Source: Patagioenas fasciata | Taxonomy: Eukaryota; Chordata; Aves; Columbiformes; Columbidae | Assembly (NCBI RefSeq): GCF_037038585.1 | Contig: NC_092520.1 | Location: 55,580,501 to 55,644,500 of the forward strand | Length of the DNA stretch: 64,000 nt | Direction of reading: 5' to 3' | In this document: piece by piece, positions 15,001 through 23,140 of the stretch | How the letters are laid out: every line of letters starts with the position of its first letter | Position numbering within the stretch: position 1 is the stretch's first letter | Program-made: the position numbers and the translations under genes | The notes under the pieces: model-generated | The model's input: only the letters and a program-made list of their open reading frames with translations | Told to the model about the DNA's origin: nothing | Databases searched by the model: none

Positions 15001-18000
15001 ATTTAAGCATCAGCATCTACTATTCACAATTGACAGCAGTATCTCACATCACAGAAAGATTAAAAATAATTAAAGGGAGATAACCAGGATAGTCACAAAT
15101 GGTAAGTAAAGGTCTACATCACAGGTCCTCAGATCCCATGCACATGCAGCACAAAATTCATCTGAACGTACATCAGTGGCCCACAGGAGAATTAGAAATA
15201 CTGAGGCAGAGGAGGCAAGGAGAATAAATGTGAGGGACATAATTAGTCAGAAGAGCACAGGGTACTGGGATCATTATTTTGAGGGACAGGTGTATGGGGA
15301 TTGTTTCCACGTGCATAGATGTGTATATATGTATCTACAGATCAGCTAGGGAATTCAAGATCCCAGGTAACAGTGGTTCGAGCAATCACTGCCCAGTCAA
15401 ATCCTTATGATATTCAAACAAGATGCCAGTAGAGAGATAATGCTTAGTTTTTTTCATGATTATTATAGAAGTGCTATGCTTGTGAAACTGGTTCTTCTGG
15501 AATTTTTAAAGTTGGTATGTATGTAAAAAATACCTTATTTAGTTGTGATAATATGTAGTCTTCTAAACTACAGCAAATAATCTGCATGATTGCTGTTTAT
15601 ATGCAATATACTGTTACACTTTTTTCAGAGAAAATAGTTTCCCTATTAATATGTTTGTGTGTGGCTTTTTAAATATGTATTCAAGAGGCTGCCAAAAATT
15701 CAATATATAAACTGAACCACTTGTGAAGACAGTAAACACTCAAGTTATAATTAATTGGCAGGGAACTGGCTACTTACCTTTACTCTGTGTTCCTACATTA
15801 ACCTTTTGAGATACAAAAGCAGCAGCCTGTTTAAAAAGTAGTTTTCAGCATTCTGTAACTGTGCTGTTTCTAACATGAAATTTTTGCAGCACAGCTACTC
15901 ATATCTAGACCACTGCCTGTATAGCTAGCAGAGGTCATTAAAGAAAACGTTAACACAACCAAATACATCACCAGACTAAATGCTTTAGCAAATTCCACAT
16001 ACATTGTTCCTACCAAATTCCTTAAATTGCTACATATAGCTAAATAGACCATTAGTAGACCTTATTTGCTAAGGCTGAATATTTAACAATATGTGACCTG
16101 TTGGCTACACTCTTGCTCATGCAGCCTAGCATGTACTTAGCCTTCACAACCACAGGAATTAAGCGTTGATGAGAATCCTCAGGTCCATTTCCAAAAAAAC
16201 ACTTCCTTGCCAGCCAGTACCCAGGTTGCACTGTTGCTGACATTATCCCAGCCCATTTGTGGGAGTCCCTAAAACGCCTTTGATGAACTTCCCAACATAT
16301 CTGTTGGCCTATCAATCCAGCCTGCCAAGGGCCCTCTAACGGCAGCCCTCATCTCCAGCTTCTCAGCTTCTCTTCCCAGTTCTGTGTCATCCACAACCTT
16401 GTGGAGGGTGTAACTCACTCAACTGTCCTGTGCATTGACAAACACCTTAAACAGCATTCGTCAACAGTATCTGCCTAAACAAATGCAAAAAGCAGCTGAT
16501 CACAGGTCAAATCCTGCACCTACTTCCATTTTCCATGTCCTCAAGGACAGAGTGACTCTGAGCAGCATTCACCACCTGGGCGTACTGTTCTCAGAGATTC
16601 TAATTTTGTTTATACATTTGTAAATGGTTCAACACCAGCTAGCAATAGAACCACAGTAGCTGCTCGCTCTCTCCCTACTCCACCCCCTCAACCCCCCCCA
16701 AAAAAAGGGAAGAGAATTGAAAGGGAGAAACTTGGATTGAGATAAACACGATTTAATAAAATAACAAAATACTAATACACTACCAGTAAATGTATATACA
16801 GAGAGAAAGAATATAAAAGATACTCAATGCAATTCCTCACAAACTCCTTCCAGCCAGTTCCAGACAGCGGTACCTGGTCCCAAAGCCGATCTTGGGGAGA
16901 AAAGAGACAAAAAGGCAGAAAGGCCTAGAGGCCTCTGCAAAATGGCAGGATGGTGAAAGGCCCAACTAAGGAAAGTCCCAAACATAACTCCCCCCAACAG
17001 ATGTCTGAGAGTGAAGAGAGAGAGCACCAGAAGATCCTGACCCTCCTGAAATATGATGCACGACACCAATGGGATGGAATACTCTTATTGATCAGTCTGG
17101 ATGTCAGTCAAGCTCTGCCCAGCTGCCTCACACCTGTGGGCAGAGCACTCAGAACATCCTTGGCTCTCAGTCCAGAGCAATTAAAAACATTAACTTCGTC
17201 CCGGGGTGTTATCTTCTTGATCTCAAACTAAGTCCAAAAAATGACTGTACTAGCTATGAAAATGAAAGGTTTCTAACTGCATGAAGAAAATTAACTCATT
17301 TTCAGTCCAACCAGCACAATGTCTGATGTCAGACCACCTCCAGTTCTCATCAGCTCCCAGCAATTTTTTTTTAACCTCTCCAGTTGATAACCCACAACTA
17401 TAATAGTTCTGTGTACATCTTCTGCTTCTACTAAATCATTTCTAAAGAAATTAAGAGGAAAATGCAGGGAGACAGTAAAGTAGAACGTCATGCTTTACAC
17501 AACACGAAAATGCATCATGTAATCGTAAGCAGCAAAATGTTGTTTCACATGCAGGTCTCTGTTAATTTCCTAGTGATTTTTTTTAGTCTATCAGCTGCTT
17601 TGGGCATTGCTGAGCATCCAAATTACATTCTCACTGACCCACCCACATGGACATCACCATCTCTTTTTGACTTGTATTCAGCCTGTCAGAATTGTTGAAG
17701 CATGTTGTACCTTAACTTCTTCCTCCCATATACAGCATTTTTCGTGTAACAAGGATTCGTTTCTGTCATGTCACTGCCATTTCCTGCATAAACTTTCTAG
17801 AACTTAACTTCTGAGTATTAATGTAACATTCGATTTACCTAAAGTCTCTTCTAGTGGCAGTGTTATGTCCTCACACTCACGCCTACAGAGCTGTAGTATT
17901 CTGAAGAACAAAATGAAATAGCCATACCTTGACGTTTTTCTTTACCTTGTTAATCTACTGACCTACCAAGTAGGTCTAATACTGACCAGCCTGTTGTAAA

Positions 18001-20246
18001 GCCTGATAGGTTTTCAAATTTTTAATTACCATGATTGTTTCTAGTAAAATACTCTCCTAGGTATCTTCAGAGCATAGATTTTATGCTTTGTTCTTCTCGC
18101 CAAACTTTTAACAATTTCATATTCTTCTGTTCAATCATGCAGGCGTTTTTTTAATCCTATTTTGACAGTGATAACCATCTTTTCTAAAACATCAATACTG
18201 CTGCTAGAAAACAGCCTATGCCATCTACAAGTATTAAACCTTTTTTTTTTGTAATTATTTTAATTTTTTCCTCTGGCTAGTATTCTCATTTTAGTTATTT
18301 GTGGGATTCTCTCCCCTAGAAACATCCATCTTACACAGAACATGGAGTCTGAATAGTCTATAAGCATTTGATGAGTCACGTAAGAAGGTAGGTATCTTTA
18401 ATCTCTACACTTCTGCTCCATACTGTAACAATAATTCAGTCCATCTCATCTTCCTTGTTTTAGAACTCCTCTACAGGTAGAGTTCTCAGGGGAAAATACG
18501 TTACAAATGTCTGAAATAAAACCACCTCATAAGCAATAGTGGAACAGCTAGGTTTTACCTGACTGAAGATTGTTAATGTGTTAGCTTGATGTTTAAAAGT
18601 TAAATGCAGTGCAAGATAATATATTAAAACTAGCATGTTTTTTTTAACTTACCTCCTTGCTTATAAACTGTTAATTCTCGTACAGTTTCCAAGAACTGCC
18701 AAAACTTCTCATTACCATCTTCTGCAATAAATTCACTGTTTAAAAATAAAAATGAATTGTCCATGGGTTGACTTCGTCCAAAGATGTACAACAGTAAAAA
18801 TCATCAGTCGTTTAAAATAAAAAATATCCAGTAACAATGAAGGGTTAAGTATTCAATGACCGTCTGACATGTATGTAGCATAAAACATTGAACAGTGGTA
18901 TATTTTGGTTAAAAAAAATTTTCAATAAAAACCTACCAATCTGAACTGGACAATCAGAGCTGTAAAGCAAGACTGTTCTCTAATACAGAAATAAACAGGT
19001 TTTTTGCTCTATTCTTCCACATATACAGTTATAAGTAAAATCAATTCGGCACATGAATTTTATTTAGTAGTTGCTAAATATACAAATAAGAACCATACAC
19101 TCTGACAGGTTATAGTTTTTAATTAAATTACAGACTTCCATCAATAACAATGTCTACTTTGCTACACAAGGAAGGTCCCCAATCTTTGGAATACTTTCAA
19201 AGATAGGTTAATCTTTACAAAGCATAAAAGTAAGGTTTGCTTTATTCCAGACACCATTCTTCTATTTACTGCTAACACTAGTGGGTTTTTTTAAGGGAAC
19301 ATCAATGGCTTTCCACCCACTGCCTTATGTCTGCCAAAAAATCTACTTGCTAGCATGAGTGTATTGTTTTCTAATCTTTACTTTGGAAGTCTGCCACTCC
19401 TTTGATTACAGGAGTTTGCAATTCTCCCTTTCATGGGAGTTCTCCAAACGGCAGCAAATAAGTTCAAAAACAAAACAAATATTTTTAAACCAAACAAACT
19501 GGCAGGGGAGCCACAAACATGTAATACTAGAAAACAGTTACTTCGTACTTTGAAATTATGATCAAAAGTTAATGGTAAATTTAGAGAAAAAAAAAGAAAG
19601 GCATTTTACTCCTACAGCTTCACATCTTCATTAATACCTTTATCCATAATTTAATTCATGAGTGAAAAGTAAGCTAATGGAAAAGAGACTGTTTCTCAGT
19701 GGAATTGGAGAACTGTGTAGACTGACCCATTGCACCTCCTCAACCTAACCTCCAAAACGCCTGAGTACGTTAAACACAAAGCAACTTAAATAACATGGCC
19801 AAAACGTGAAAAAAAGCCTATCAGTACTGTGCAGAGCGTTTTACAAAGTGAGGCAACAACAAAGCCTTGTACCGCAGGAGCACTTTGACGCACCCTCTGA
19901 AGAAGGAAAAGGAGATAGAGACGCTGCCGCCCCTTAGTCAGCCCCCCTGTTCCCTTAGCGGAGAGAAGAACGGGGCCCCTCCCTCCTCCTACACCCTTAG
20001 CGAGGCGCCCCTTCCCCCCAGAGGACAGCCCGGGGAGGCACCGCCGCTGCCCCCCTCGCCCCGCCCGGCAGCCGGGGAAGAAGGAGGCGGCTGCACGCAC
20101 CTCGCCTCCAGCAGCAGCGGGGTCGCCGGCCACTTCGCCGCCAGCCGGGCCGTCACGGCCTGAGAGGAGGCGGGAGCCCCACCGCCCGAGCACGGCTGAG
20201 CACACAGGAGAACGAGAAGGGGCGGCAGCAGCGGCCAACCCGCCAT
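1..20246 (-). CDS. UGGT2: UGGT2, UDP-glucose:glycoprotein glucosyltransferase 2 (5' part of gene, coding exons 1-9, spliced)
   Basis: This is the gene-level entry; the exons are listed separately. UGGT2 is a soluble ER-lumen enzyme that adds one glucose from UDP-glucose to N-glycans of misfolded glycoproteins, sending them back to calnexin/calreticulin. Nine exons were read on the minus strand: 20246-20101, 18735-18653, 12175-12045, 10899-10787, 9464-9290, 7064-6968, 5928-5847, 3262-3162 and 93-1. All eight introns are GT-AG and the reading frame closes exactly at every junction, giving 1,021 coding bases (about 340 residues) with no stop or frameshift. The peptide resembles UGGT2 more than its paralogue UGGT1, for example [14 protein letters not shown] in exon 3 and [18 protein letters not shown] in exon 6. 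The divergent neighbour HS6ST3 supports this choice. The family is about 1,500 residues long, so the window holds only the signal peptide and part of the thioredoxin-like sensor region; the C-terminal GT24 domain is off the left edge. Confidence 0.95.
94..3161 (-). other. UGGT2: UGGT2 intron 8
   Basis: This intron has donor GTATGT next to exon 8 and acceptor CCTAG before exon 9. It is AT-rich non-coding sequence. I recognise no transposable element in it. An open frame of 85 codons on the plus strand (852-1109) is discussed in the findings but not called as a gene. Confidence 0.85.
3162..3262 (-). CDS. UGGT2: UGGT2 coding exon 8
   Basis: This 101-base exon has acceptor CATAG and donor G|GTATGT. 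The translated segment starts [18 protein letters not shown] and ends [10 protein letters not shown]. The PLKVWELQ block matches the UGGT2 family; UGGT1 has PLKVWQLQ. An alternative acceptor AG lies two bases further in (CATAGAG), but only the first keeps the frame with exon 7. Confidence 0.94.
3263..5846 (-). other. UGGT2: UGGT2 intron 7
   Basis: This intron has donor GTGAGT and acceptor CATAG. It is AT-rich with short A/T runs. Around 3540-3660 there is a locally repetitive AACTGTA/ACTATAG-rich stretch. I recognise no coding or mobile element. Confidence 0.85.
5847..5928 (-). CDS. UGGT2: UGGT2 coding exon 7 with a poly-glutamate run
   Basis: This 82-base exon has acceptor TTCAG and donor GTGAGT. 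It encodes [18 protein letters not shown] followed by [18 protein letters not shown] is a hallmark UGGT block. The first half is the variable acidic linker. It has a possible N-glycosylation sequon (N-E-T) and six consecutive Glu codons, mainly GAG/GAA. Phases on both sides (1 in, 2 out) fit exons 6 and 8. Confidence 0.94.
5929..6967 (-). other. UGGT2: UGGT2 intron 6
   Basis: This intron has donor GTATGT and acceptor TTCAG. It is AT-rich and I recognise no repeat family or gene in it. The open frame that continues from exon 6 into this intron is read-through. Confidence 0.85.
6968..7064 (-). CDS. UGGT2: UGGT2 coding exon 6
   Basis: This 97-base exon has acceptor AACAG and donor GTATGT. It reads [20 protein letters not shown] then [12 protein letters not shown]. 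[25 protein letters not shown] is one of the most conserved segments of the UGGT N-terminal region. [12 protein letters not shown] is the UGGT2 version; UGGT1 differs before YLSGY. Confidence 0.96.
7065..9289 (-). other. UGGT2: UGGT2 intron 5
   Basis: This intron has donor GTATGC and acceptor AACAG. It contains a CR1 3' end on the plus strand (about 8108-8348, listed separately). The remainder is AT-rich with nothing recognisable; short open frames at 7180-7473 and 8629-9031 show no family resemblance. Confidence 0.85.
8108..8348 (+). mobile_element. CR1-type LINE 3' fragment
   Basis: The segment matches the avian CR1 3' end: the region encoding a degraded HWNRLPREV-like motif (8175-8200), then the GGACTCTATGATCC and GGGTCCCTTCC blocks, ending with ACATTCTGTGATTCT at the 3' terminus. 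It is 5'-truncated, as is normal for CR1. It lies antisense to UGGT2 in intron 5. The 3' 80 bases closely resemble the inverted fragment at 43,515-43,590. Confidence 0.88.
9290..9464 (-). CDS. UGGT2: UGGT2 coding exon 5
   Basis: This is the longest exon here (175 bases), with acceptor CCAG and donor CAG|GTATGC. It begins [20 protein letters not shown], continues through [20 protein letters not shown] and ends [28 protein letters not shown] and YVLRHY are UGGT family signatures lying in the first thioredoxin-like domain. Confidence 0.96.
9465..10786 (-). other. UGGT2: UGGT2 intron 4
   Basis: This intron has donor GTAAAT and acceptor CCAG. It is AT-rich and includes a poly-A run on the plus strand (10,452-10,468). 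No gene or recognisable mobile element is seen. Confidence 0.85.
10787..10899 (-). CDS. UGGT2: UGGT2 coding exon 4
   Basis: This 113-base exon has acceptor TTAG and donor AGAG|GTAAAT. It reads [20 protein letters not shown] then [17 protein letters not shown]. The [10 protein letters not shown] block is diagnostic for UGGT1/2. The exon ends in phase 2 and forms an Arg codon with exon 5. Confidence 0.95.
10900..12044 (-). other. UGGT2: UGGT2 intron 3
   Basis: This intron has donor GTGACT and acceptor ATTAG. It is AT-rich, with a C8/T12 homopolymer junction near 11,321-11,341. Nothing coding or mobile is recognised. Confidence 0.85.
12045..12175 (-). CDS. UGGT2: UGGT2 coding exon 3
   Basis: This 131-base exon has acceptor CAACAG and donor CAG|GTGACT. 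It completes an Asp codon with exon 2, then reads [20 protein letters not shown] and continues to [27 protein letters not shown] and [12 protein letters not shown] are close to mammalian UGGT2 and clearly different from UGGT1. Confidence 0.96.
16070..16600 (-). mobile_element. Degraded CR1-type LINE fragment
   Basis: The minus-strand sequence resembles the CR1 3' region. On the plus strand I see diverged copies of the typical text around CATCCACAACCTTGTGGAGGG (16,389-16,409) and the following GACAAACACCTTAAACAG. It is more diverged than the other CR1 copies here, and its borders are approximate. It abuts the solo LTR on its right. Confidence 0.6.
16619..17318 (-). mobile_element. Solo LTR of an avian endogenous retrovirus (fuller copy, minus orientation)
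   Basis: Read on the minus strand, the element starts TGTGCTGG at 17,318 and ends CATTTACA at 16,619, giving TG...CA termini. It is a clear homologue of the LTR at 52,365-52,923. Both contain the AGAAGATAACACCCCGGGAC block, the AGCTTGACTGACATCCAGA block and the GAGGAATTGCATTGAG block in the same order. It keeps about 140 bases (about 16,937-17,076) that the other copy lacks. No internal retroviral genes flank it. The flanking 5-mers (acatt, atgtc) do not match, so a target-site duplication is not preserved or a border is slightly wrong. An ERVL-type origin is inferred from the terminal sequence and the 5-bp duplication of the sister copy. Confidence 0.82.
18653..18735 (-). CDS. UGGT2: UGGT2 coding exon 2
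   Basis: This 83-base exon has acceptor AACAG and donor GGAG|GTAAGT. With the last two bases of exon 1 it gives Ser, then [20 protein letters not shown] and LTVYKQG. LLLEASEF...[10 protein letters not shown] is the conserved N-terminus of the mature UGGT2 protein. Confidence 0.96.
18736..20100 (-). other. UGGT2: UGGT2 intron 1
   Basis: This intron has donor GTGCGT and acceptor AACAG. Its 5' end lies in the CpG island (about 19,950-20,100); the rest is AT-rich. Short open frames (19,359-19,553 and 19,867-20,163) carry no recognisable motif. Confidence 0.85.
20101..20246 (-). CDS. UGGT2: UGGT2 coding exon 1 (start codon and signal peptide)
   Basis: The ATG at 20,246 is the only in-frame ATG near the conserved start and gives [20 protein letters not shown], a typical signal peptide (short n-region, Leu-rich core). 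A Gly/Ala/Ser stretch follows, then [20 protein letters not shown], the conserved start of mature UGGT2. The open frame extends upstream to 20,330 only from a non-ATG codon. The start context is average: C at -3, G at +4. The donor is GAG|GTGCGT and the exon ends in phase 2. GC content is very high, as expected of a CpG-island first exon. Frames of 177 codons on the same strand and 98 codons on the opposite strand are shadows of this GC-rich stretch. Confidence 0.94.
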
Positions 20247-20470
20247 GAGGAGGCGAGGGGCGGTAAGGGGCACCAGGGGCAGCAGCGCCCGCCCCGCACG
20301 GCTCCCTAGACCACGGCATGCACTCCGCAACCCCGCCCAGATTAGCTTCTGCCTTACTCCTATTGGCTGTACTGCGCCTTCGCTCTTAGACTATTGGTCA
20401 GCCCGGAGACCAATCAGGACCTGACGCCGAATAAATAGCGGGGGCTCTCTCGGCTCGCGTGTTGACACGC
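20247..20470 (-). promoter_or_regulatory. UGGT2: UGGT2 CpG-island promoter with three CCAAT boxes
   Basis: Just upstream of the UGGT2 start is a CpG-rich stretch. Two ATTGG boxes lie on the plus strand (20,362-20,366 and 20,393-20,397, so CCAAT on the gene strand) and one CCAAT on the plus strand (20,410-20,414). This is an NF-Y-like cluster within about 50 bases. A TATA-like AATAAATAG (20,430-20,438) reads on the plus strand, away from UGGT2. I found no exact ER-stress element (CCAAT-N9-CCACG). The transcription start is not visible directly; it is probably between 20,250 and 20,350. Confidence 0.7.
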
Positions 20471-20603
20471 GGCGCTAGGGGTGGAGCGGAGACGGCGCCG
20501 CGCCTCCCCGCGCAAGCGCAGGAGTGGCGTTAGCGCCGCCTTCCTGAGGTGGGTCTTGTCCCCACTGTGCTGGAGGAGGGCAGTTCGCTTGGCGGCATTT
20601 CGT

Positions 20604-20668
20604 TGTTTGTTGGTGTGTTTTGTTTGGTTTTTTTTGTGTTTTTGTTTTTTTTTTTTTTTTTTTCCCCC
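20604..20668. repeat. T-rich low-complexity tract
   Basis: The tract consists of TTTG-type units followed by a run of about 20 T. Nearby short frames made of Phe/Val/Cys are artefacts of this tract. Confidence 0.85.
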
Positions 20669-21258
20669 TCCTCTTGATTTTCAAGTTGTTTTGTAAACGC
20701 GAGTTACACGTTGGGTGTGTTCAGGTGCCAGTTGTGGGGTTGTGCCGTTACCTCAGGGCGGTGCGCTCCGCTCGGTGTGCCTGGCCGGTTCCCGCGGCTG
20801 CCGGCAGCTGAGGGGAGACAGGACGGTGCTGTCTCGCAGCCGGGACGGCAGCTGCTTTCCTAGGCCACCCCAAACCCACCAGTGCATCTTCCCGTGCTTG
20901 CTCCTAAATGGTAGTTCTCCCTCGGCCTTCACCGGGCTCAAAACAGTAGCTATGATCTTGCTAAGTGTGAGAAGCATCGTACCGAGTACATATGTTAAAA
21001 TATAGTGCCTGCTGGAAGGTGGGAGTATTCAATTCCCCCTTCCCTCTCAAACTGGAAGTTTTCTAAGTCAGTTTCTATTTTGAGATGTGTTCTGTTTCTT
21101 GTTGGTTTTTTTTTTCTCAATATACGTTTCACTGGAACCATGCCTATACCTTCCTCCTAACTTACCTTAAAATTTTAAGTCTTGTGGTCTCTAATTTATT
21201 TTTTCATGTGTTTTTGAAATCTTGGCAGTTCATTCCCCTTCCTCAACACAGCTGTTAT

Positions 21259-21312
21259 GCTGTTGTTGTTGTTGTGGTTTGTTGTTTTTTTTTTGTTTGT
21301 TTTTGTTTTTTT
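21259..21312. repeat. (TTG)n / T-rich simple repeat
   Basis: The sequence has five TTG units followed by T-rich sequence with TTTG spacers. Confidence 0.8.
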
Positions 21313-22984
21313 CTCCCAGTTGTATAGCAGAGCTAAAAGAGGGTGGTGTGGGTGCTTCTGAAGCAGTACTGTGGGATGTGAATACAGGGCAGCTCTGAGT
21401 AGTTGTTTATTGGAGGAAGAATTCTATAGCTGTATTATAAACAGTGGATATTTCCTTTTCTATAATGTGACTCATGGAACTTGAAGTTGAAACCTGGAAT
21501 GTTTCAGCCTGCATGCACCTTAATTTATTTTGCTCACGATCATCTCCTGACTGTTTAAAGTTACTGTGTGGATGGCAGGAGACAGTTAAGGCCCTAGTAT
21601 AGGGGCAAGGCTGTGGATTGCGTAGTTTGGTTTGTCAGTGCTCAGGGCTGGTCAATATAAAACCATATGTACAAGCAAAAGGAATCTATTTGACAGGCAT
21701 TCTCAAACTGTGGTGCAGAAACTCTGCCAAAAGAAAATGTCTGTACTTAACATGCTGCTTTACATTTATCATCTGAAAATATGATAACGATGTCCCTGAG
21801 TGTTGTTTGTATGTAATTTTGGTCTGAGGCCTTTGTGTTTGATCTTTTTTGGACTTACTCTCACAAACTTGTGGTGTTATAAGACCTCAGATAGTTTTCA
21901 TGTGATATATCAGTGATGCCAACTTTAGTGTACATCAGTTGATATAAGTTAACCCTGCCTGAGACTGATAGCGCAGCCTTCATATACCTCTGTAGAAATT
22001 ATGAAAACCACAGGAGTATTTATCTTCTTCATGTGTAAGGCCATCAGAAAGAACAAAATTCAGCATTTTTTATGTGGAGAAAGGCTGGGAGATACTGTAT
22101 AAGCAGCTTCCTTTCATATTGATGATTCAGAAGCTGCTGCTGCTGCTAGTAGGGATGGCATGGGCAGACCACTGTATGGTTGACTAAGATTGAGCCCCTG
22201 TGTTTCTGTGCTAATAACCCATGTATGTAGCCAAACTCTTGCATCCATAGAAGGTAAAAACACATGTGATAAACTGATAGAAGACTCTTCCACCGCTCCC
22301 TAGCAAATTTCAAAACGCGTTTGGTAGACTTAGTAGAACTCAGGCTACACTTGTTCTGCACTGAATAGGCTATAGCTGTTTTATGTTGACCATCTATCAA
22401 AAAAAGCCCCAAACCCAACAATCCTTCTATGGTTAAAGGAGTTACTAACAAGTTGTTTTTTGCTGTTTCTTCAGCCAAACTGAAATTTAGTAAGCGTGTT
22501 CCCCATGTATATAGAGTTACCAAGCATTTTTTGTAACTCTGTACAACGCTATGTATTTGTGATGATTGATGCATCTACCTTACCCTAATCTATCAATTGC
22601 TTTTCTATATGAAGTTGCTGGTACATTTTGTTTTATATTGATATTGAAGAAGCTCCTATTGTTGCTTAAATGTGAATAGCTTGTACTTGTTTCATCTTGA
22701 GTTGTGACAATGTATGATTTACCATCCAAAAGATAAATAAAATTTGTTGGCACTGGCTATGCAAATACAGCTAGCTTTAAATTCAGTGGCAAGATAAAGT
22801 GATAGGTCTGAATCAATGGTGAGATGATTAGTCTGTGGTCAACTACAGAAAATACTTGGTCCAGTTTTTCTTCTGAGGGAAGATCCTTTGTGCTTAAATT
22901 CAGAGATCTCTATTAGAGAAAAAGAATGTCTCTGCCGAGATGTTTCTCTTCCATTTAGGATTATTGTTTTATTAGATGCCTAAA

Positions 22985-23140
22985 TTTTAGGATCATAGAC
23001 AGGCTAAATGAAGTTGGAAGGGACCTCAGGACATCTGTAGTCCAACCTCCTGCTCAGAGCAGGGTCAGTTCTGAGGTCCAGTCAGGTCTTGAAAAATCCA
23101 AGACTGGCACCTGCACAACCCCTCTGAGCAACCTGATTTG
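22985..23140 (-). mobile_element. CR1-type LINE 3' fragment
   Basis: On the plus strand, TTAGGATCATAGA is followed by GTTGGAAGGGACCTCAGGA and GTCCAACCTCCTGCTCAGAG. This is the antisense of the avian CR1 3' end, so the element points to the minus strand with its 3' terminus near 22,985. It is heavily 5'-truncated and the left limit of similarity is approximate. Confidence 0.82.

Larger units (their letters stand above)
12176..18652 (-). other. UGGT2: UGGT2 intron 2
   Basis: This is the longest UGGT2 intron in the window (about 6.5 kb), with donor GTAAGT and acceptor CAACAG. It contains a degraded CR1 fragment (about 16,070-16,600) next to a solo LTR (16,619-17,318). The rest is AT-rich; I recognise nothing in 12,200-16,050 or 17,330-18,640. 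A 132-codon open frame at 12,536-12,934 (minus) has no recognisable homology. Confidence 0.85.
20470..22984. other. Intergenic, right shoulder of the UGGT2 CpG island
   Basis: The stretch is GC-rich to about 20,570 and again at about 20,740-20,860. T-rich simple sequence lies at 20,604-20,668 and (TTG)n/T-rich sequence at 21,259-21,312. From about 21,400 it is ordinary AT-rich intergenic DNA. A divergent non-coding transcript starting near 20,460 is possible but unproven. No coding gene is recognised; a 142-codon minus frame at 22,146-22,574 has no family signature. Confidence 0.6.

Noticed and set aside
19786-20319. 177-codon minus-strand frame and 98-codon plus-strand frame over UGGT2 exon 1
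   Set aside because: They lie in other frames of the GC-rich first exon, have Pro/Gly/Arg-rich content, and match no family. The UGGT2 signal-peptide frame is supported by splicing phase.
22135-22150. Short (CTG)n run
   Set aside because: Only about four to five units; too short to call as a microsatellite of interest.
22146-22574. 142-codon minus-strand frame
   Set aside because: No family signature and ordinary intergenic composition.
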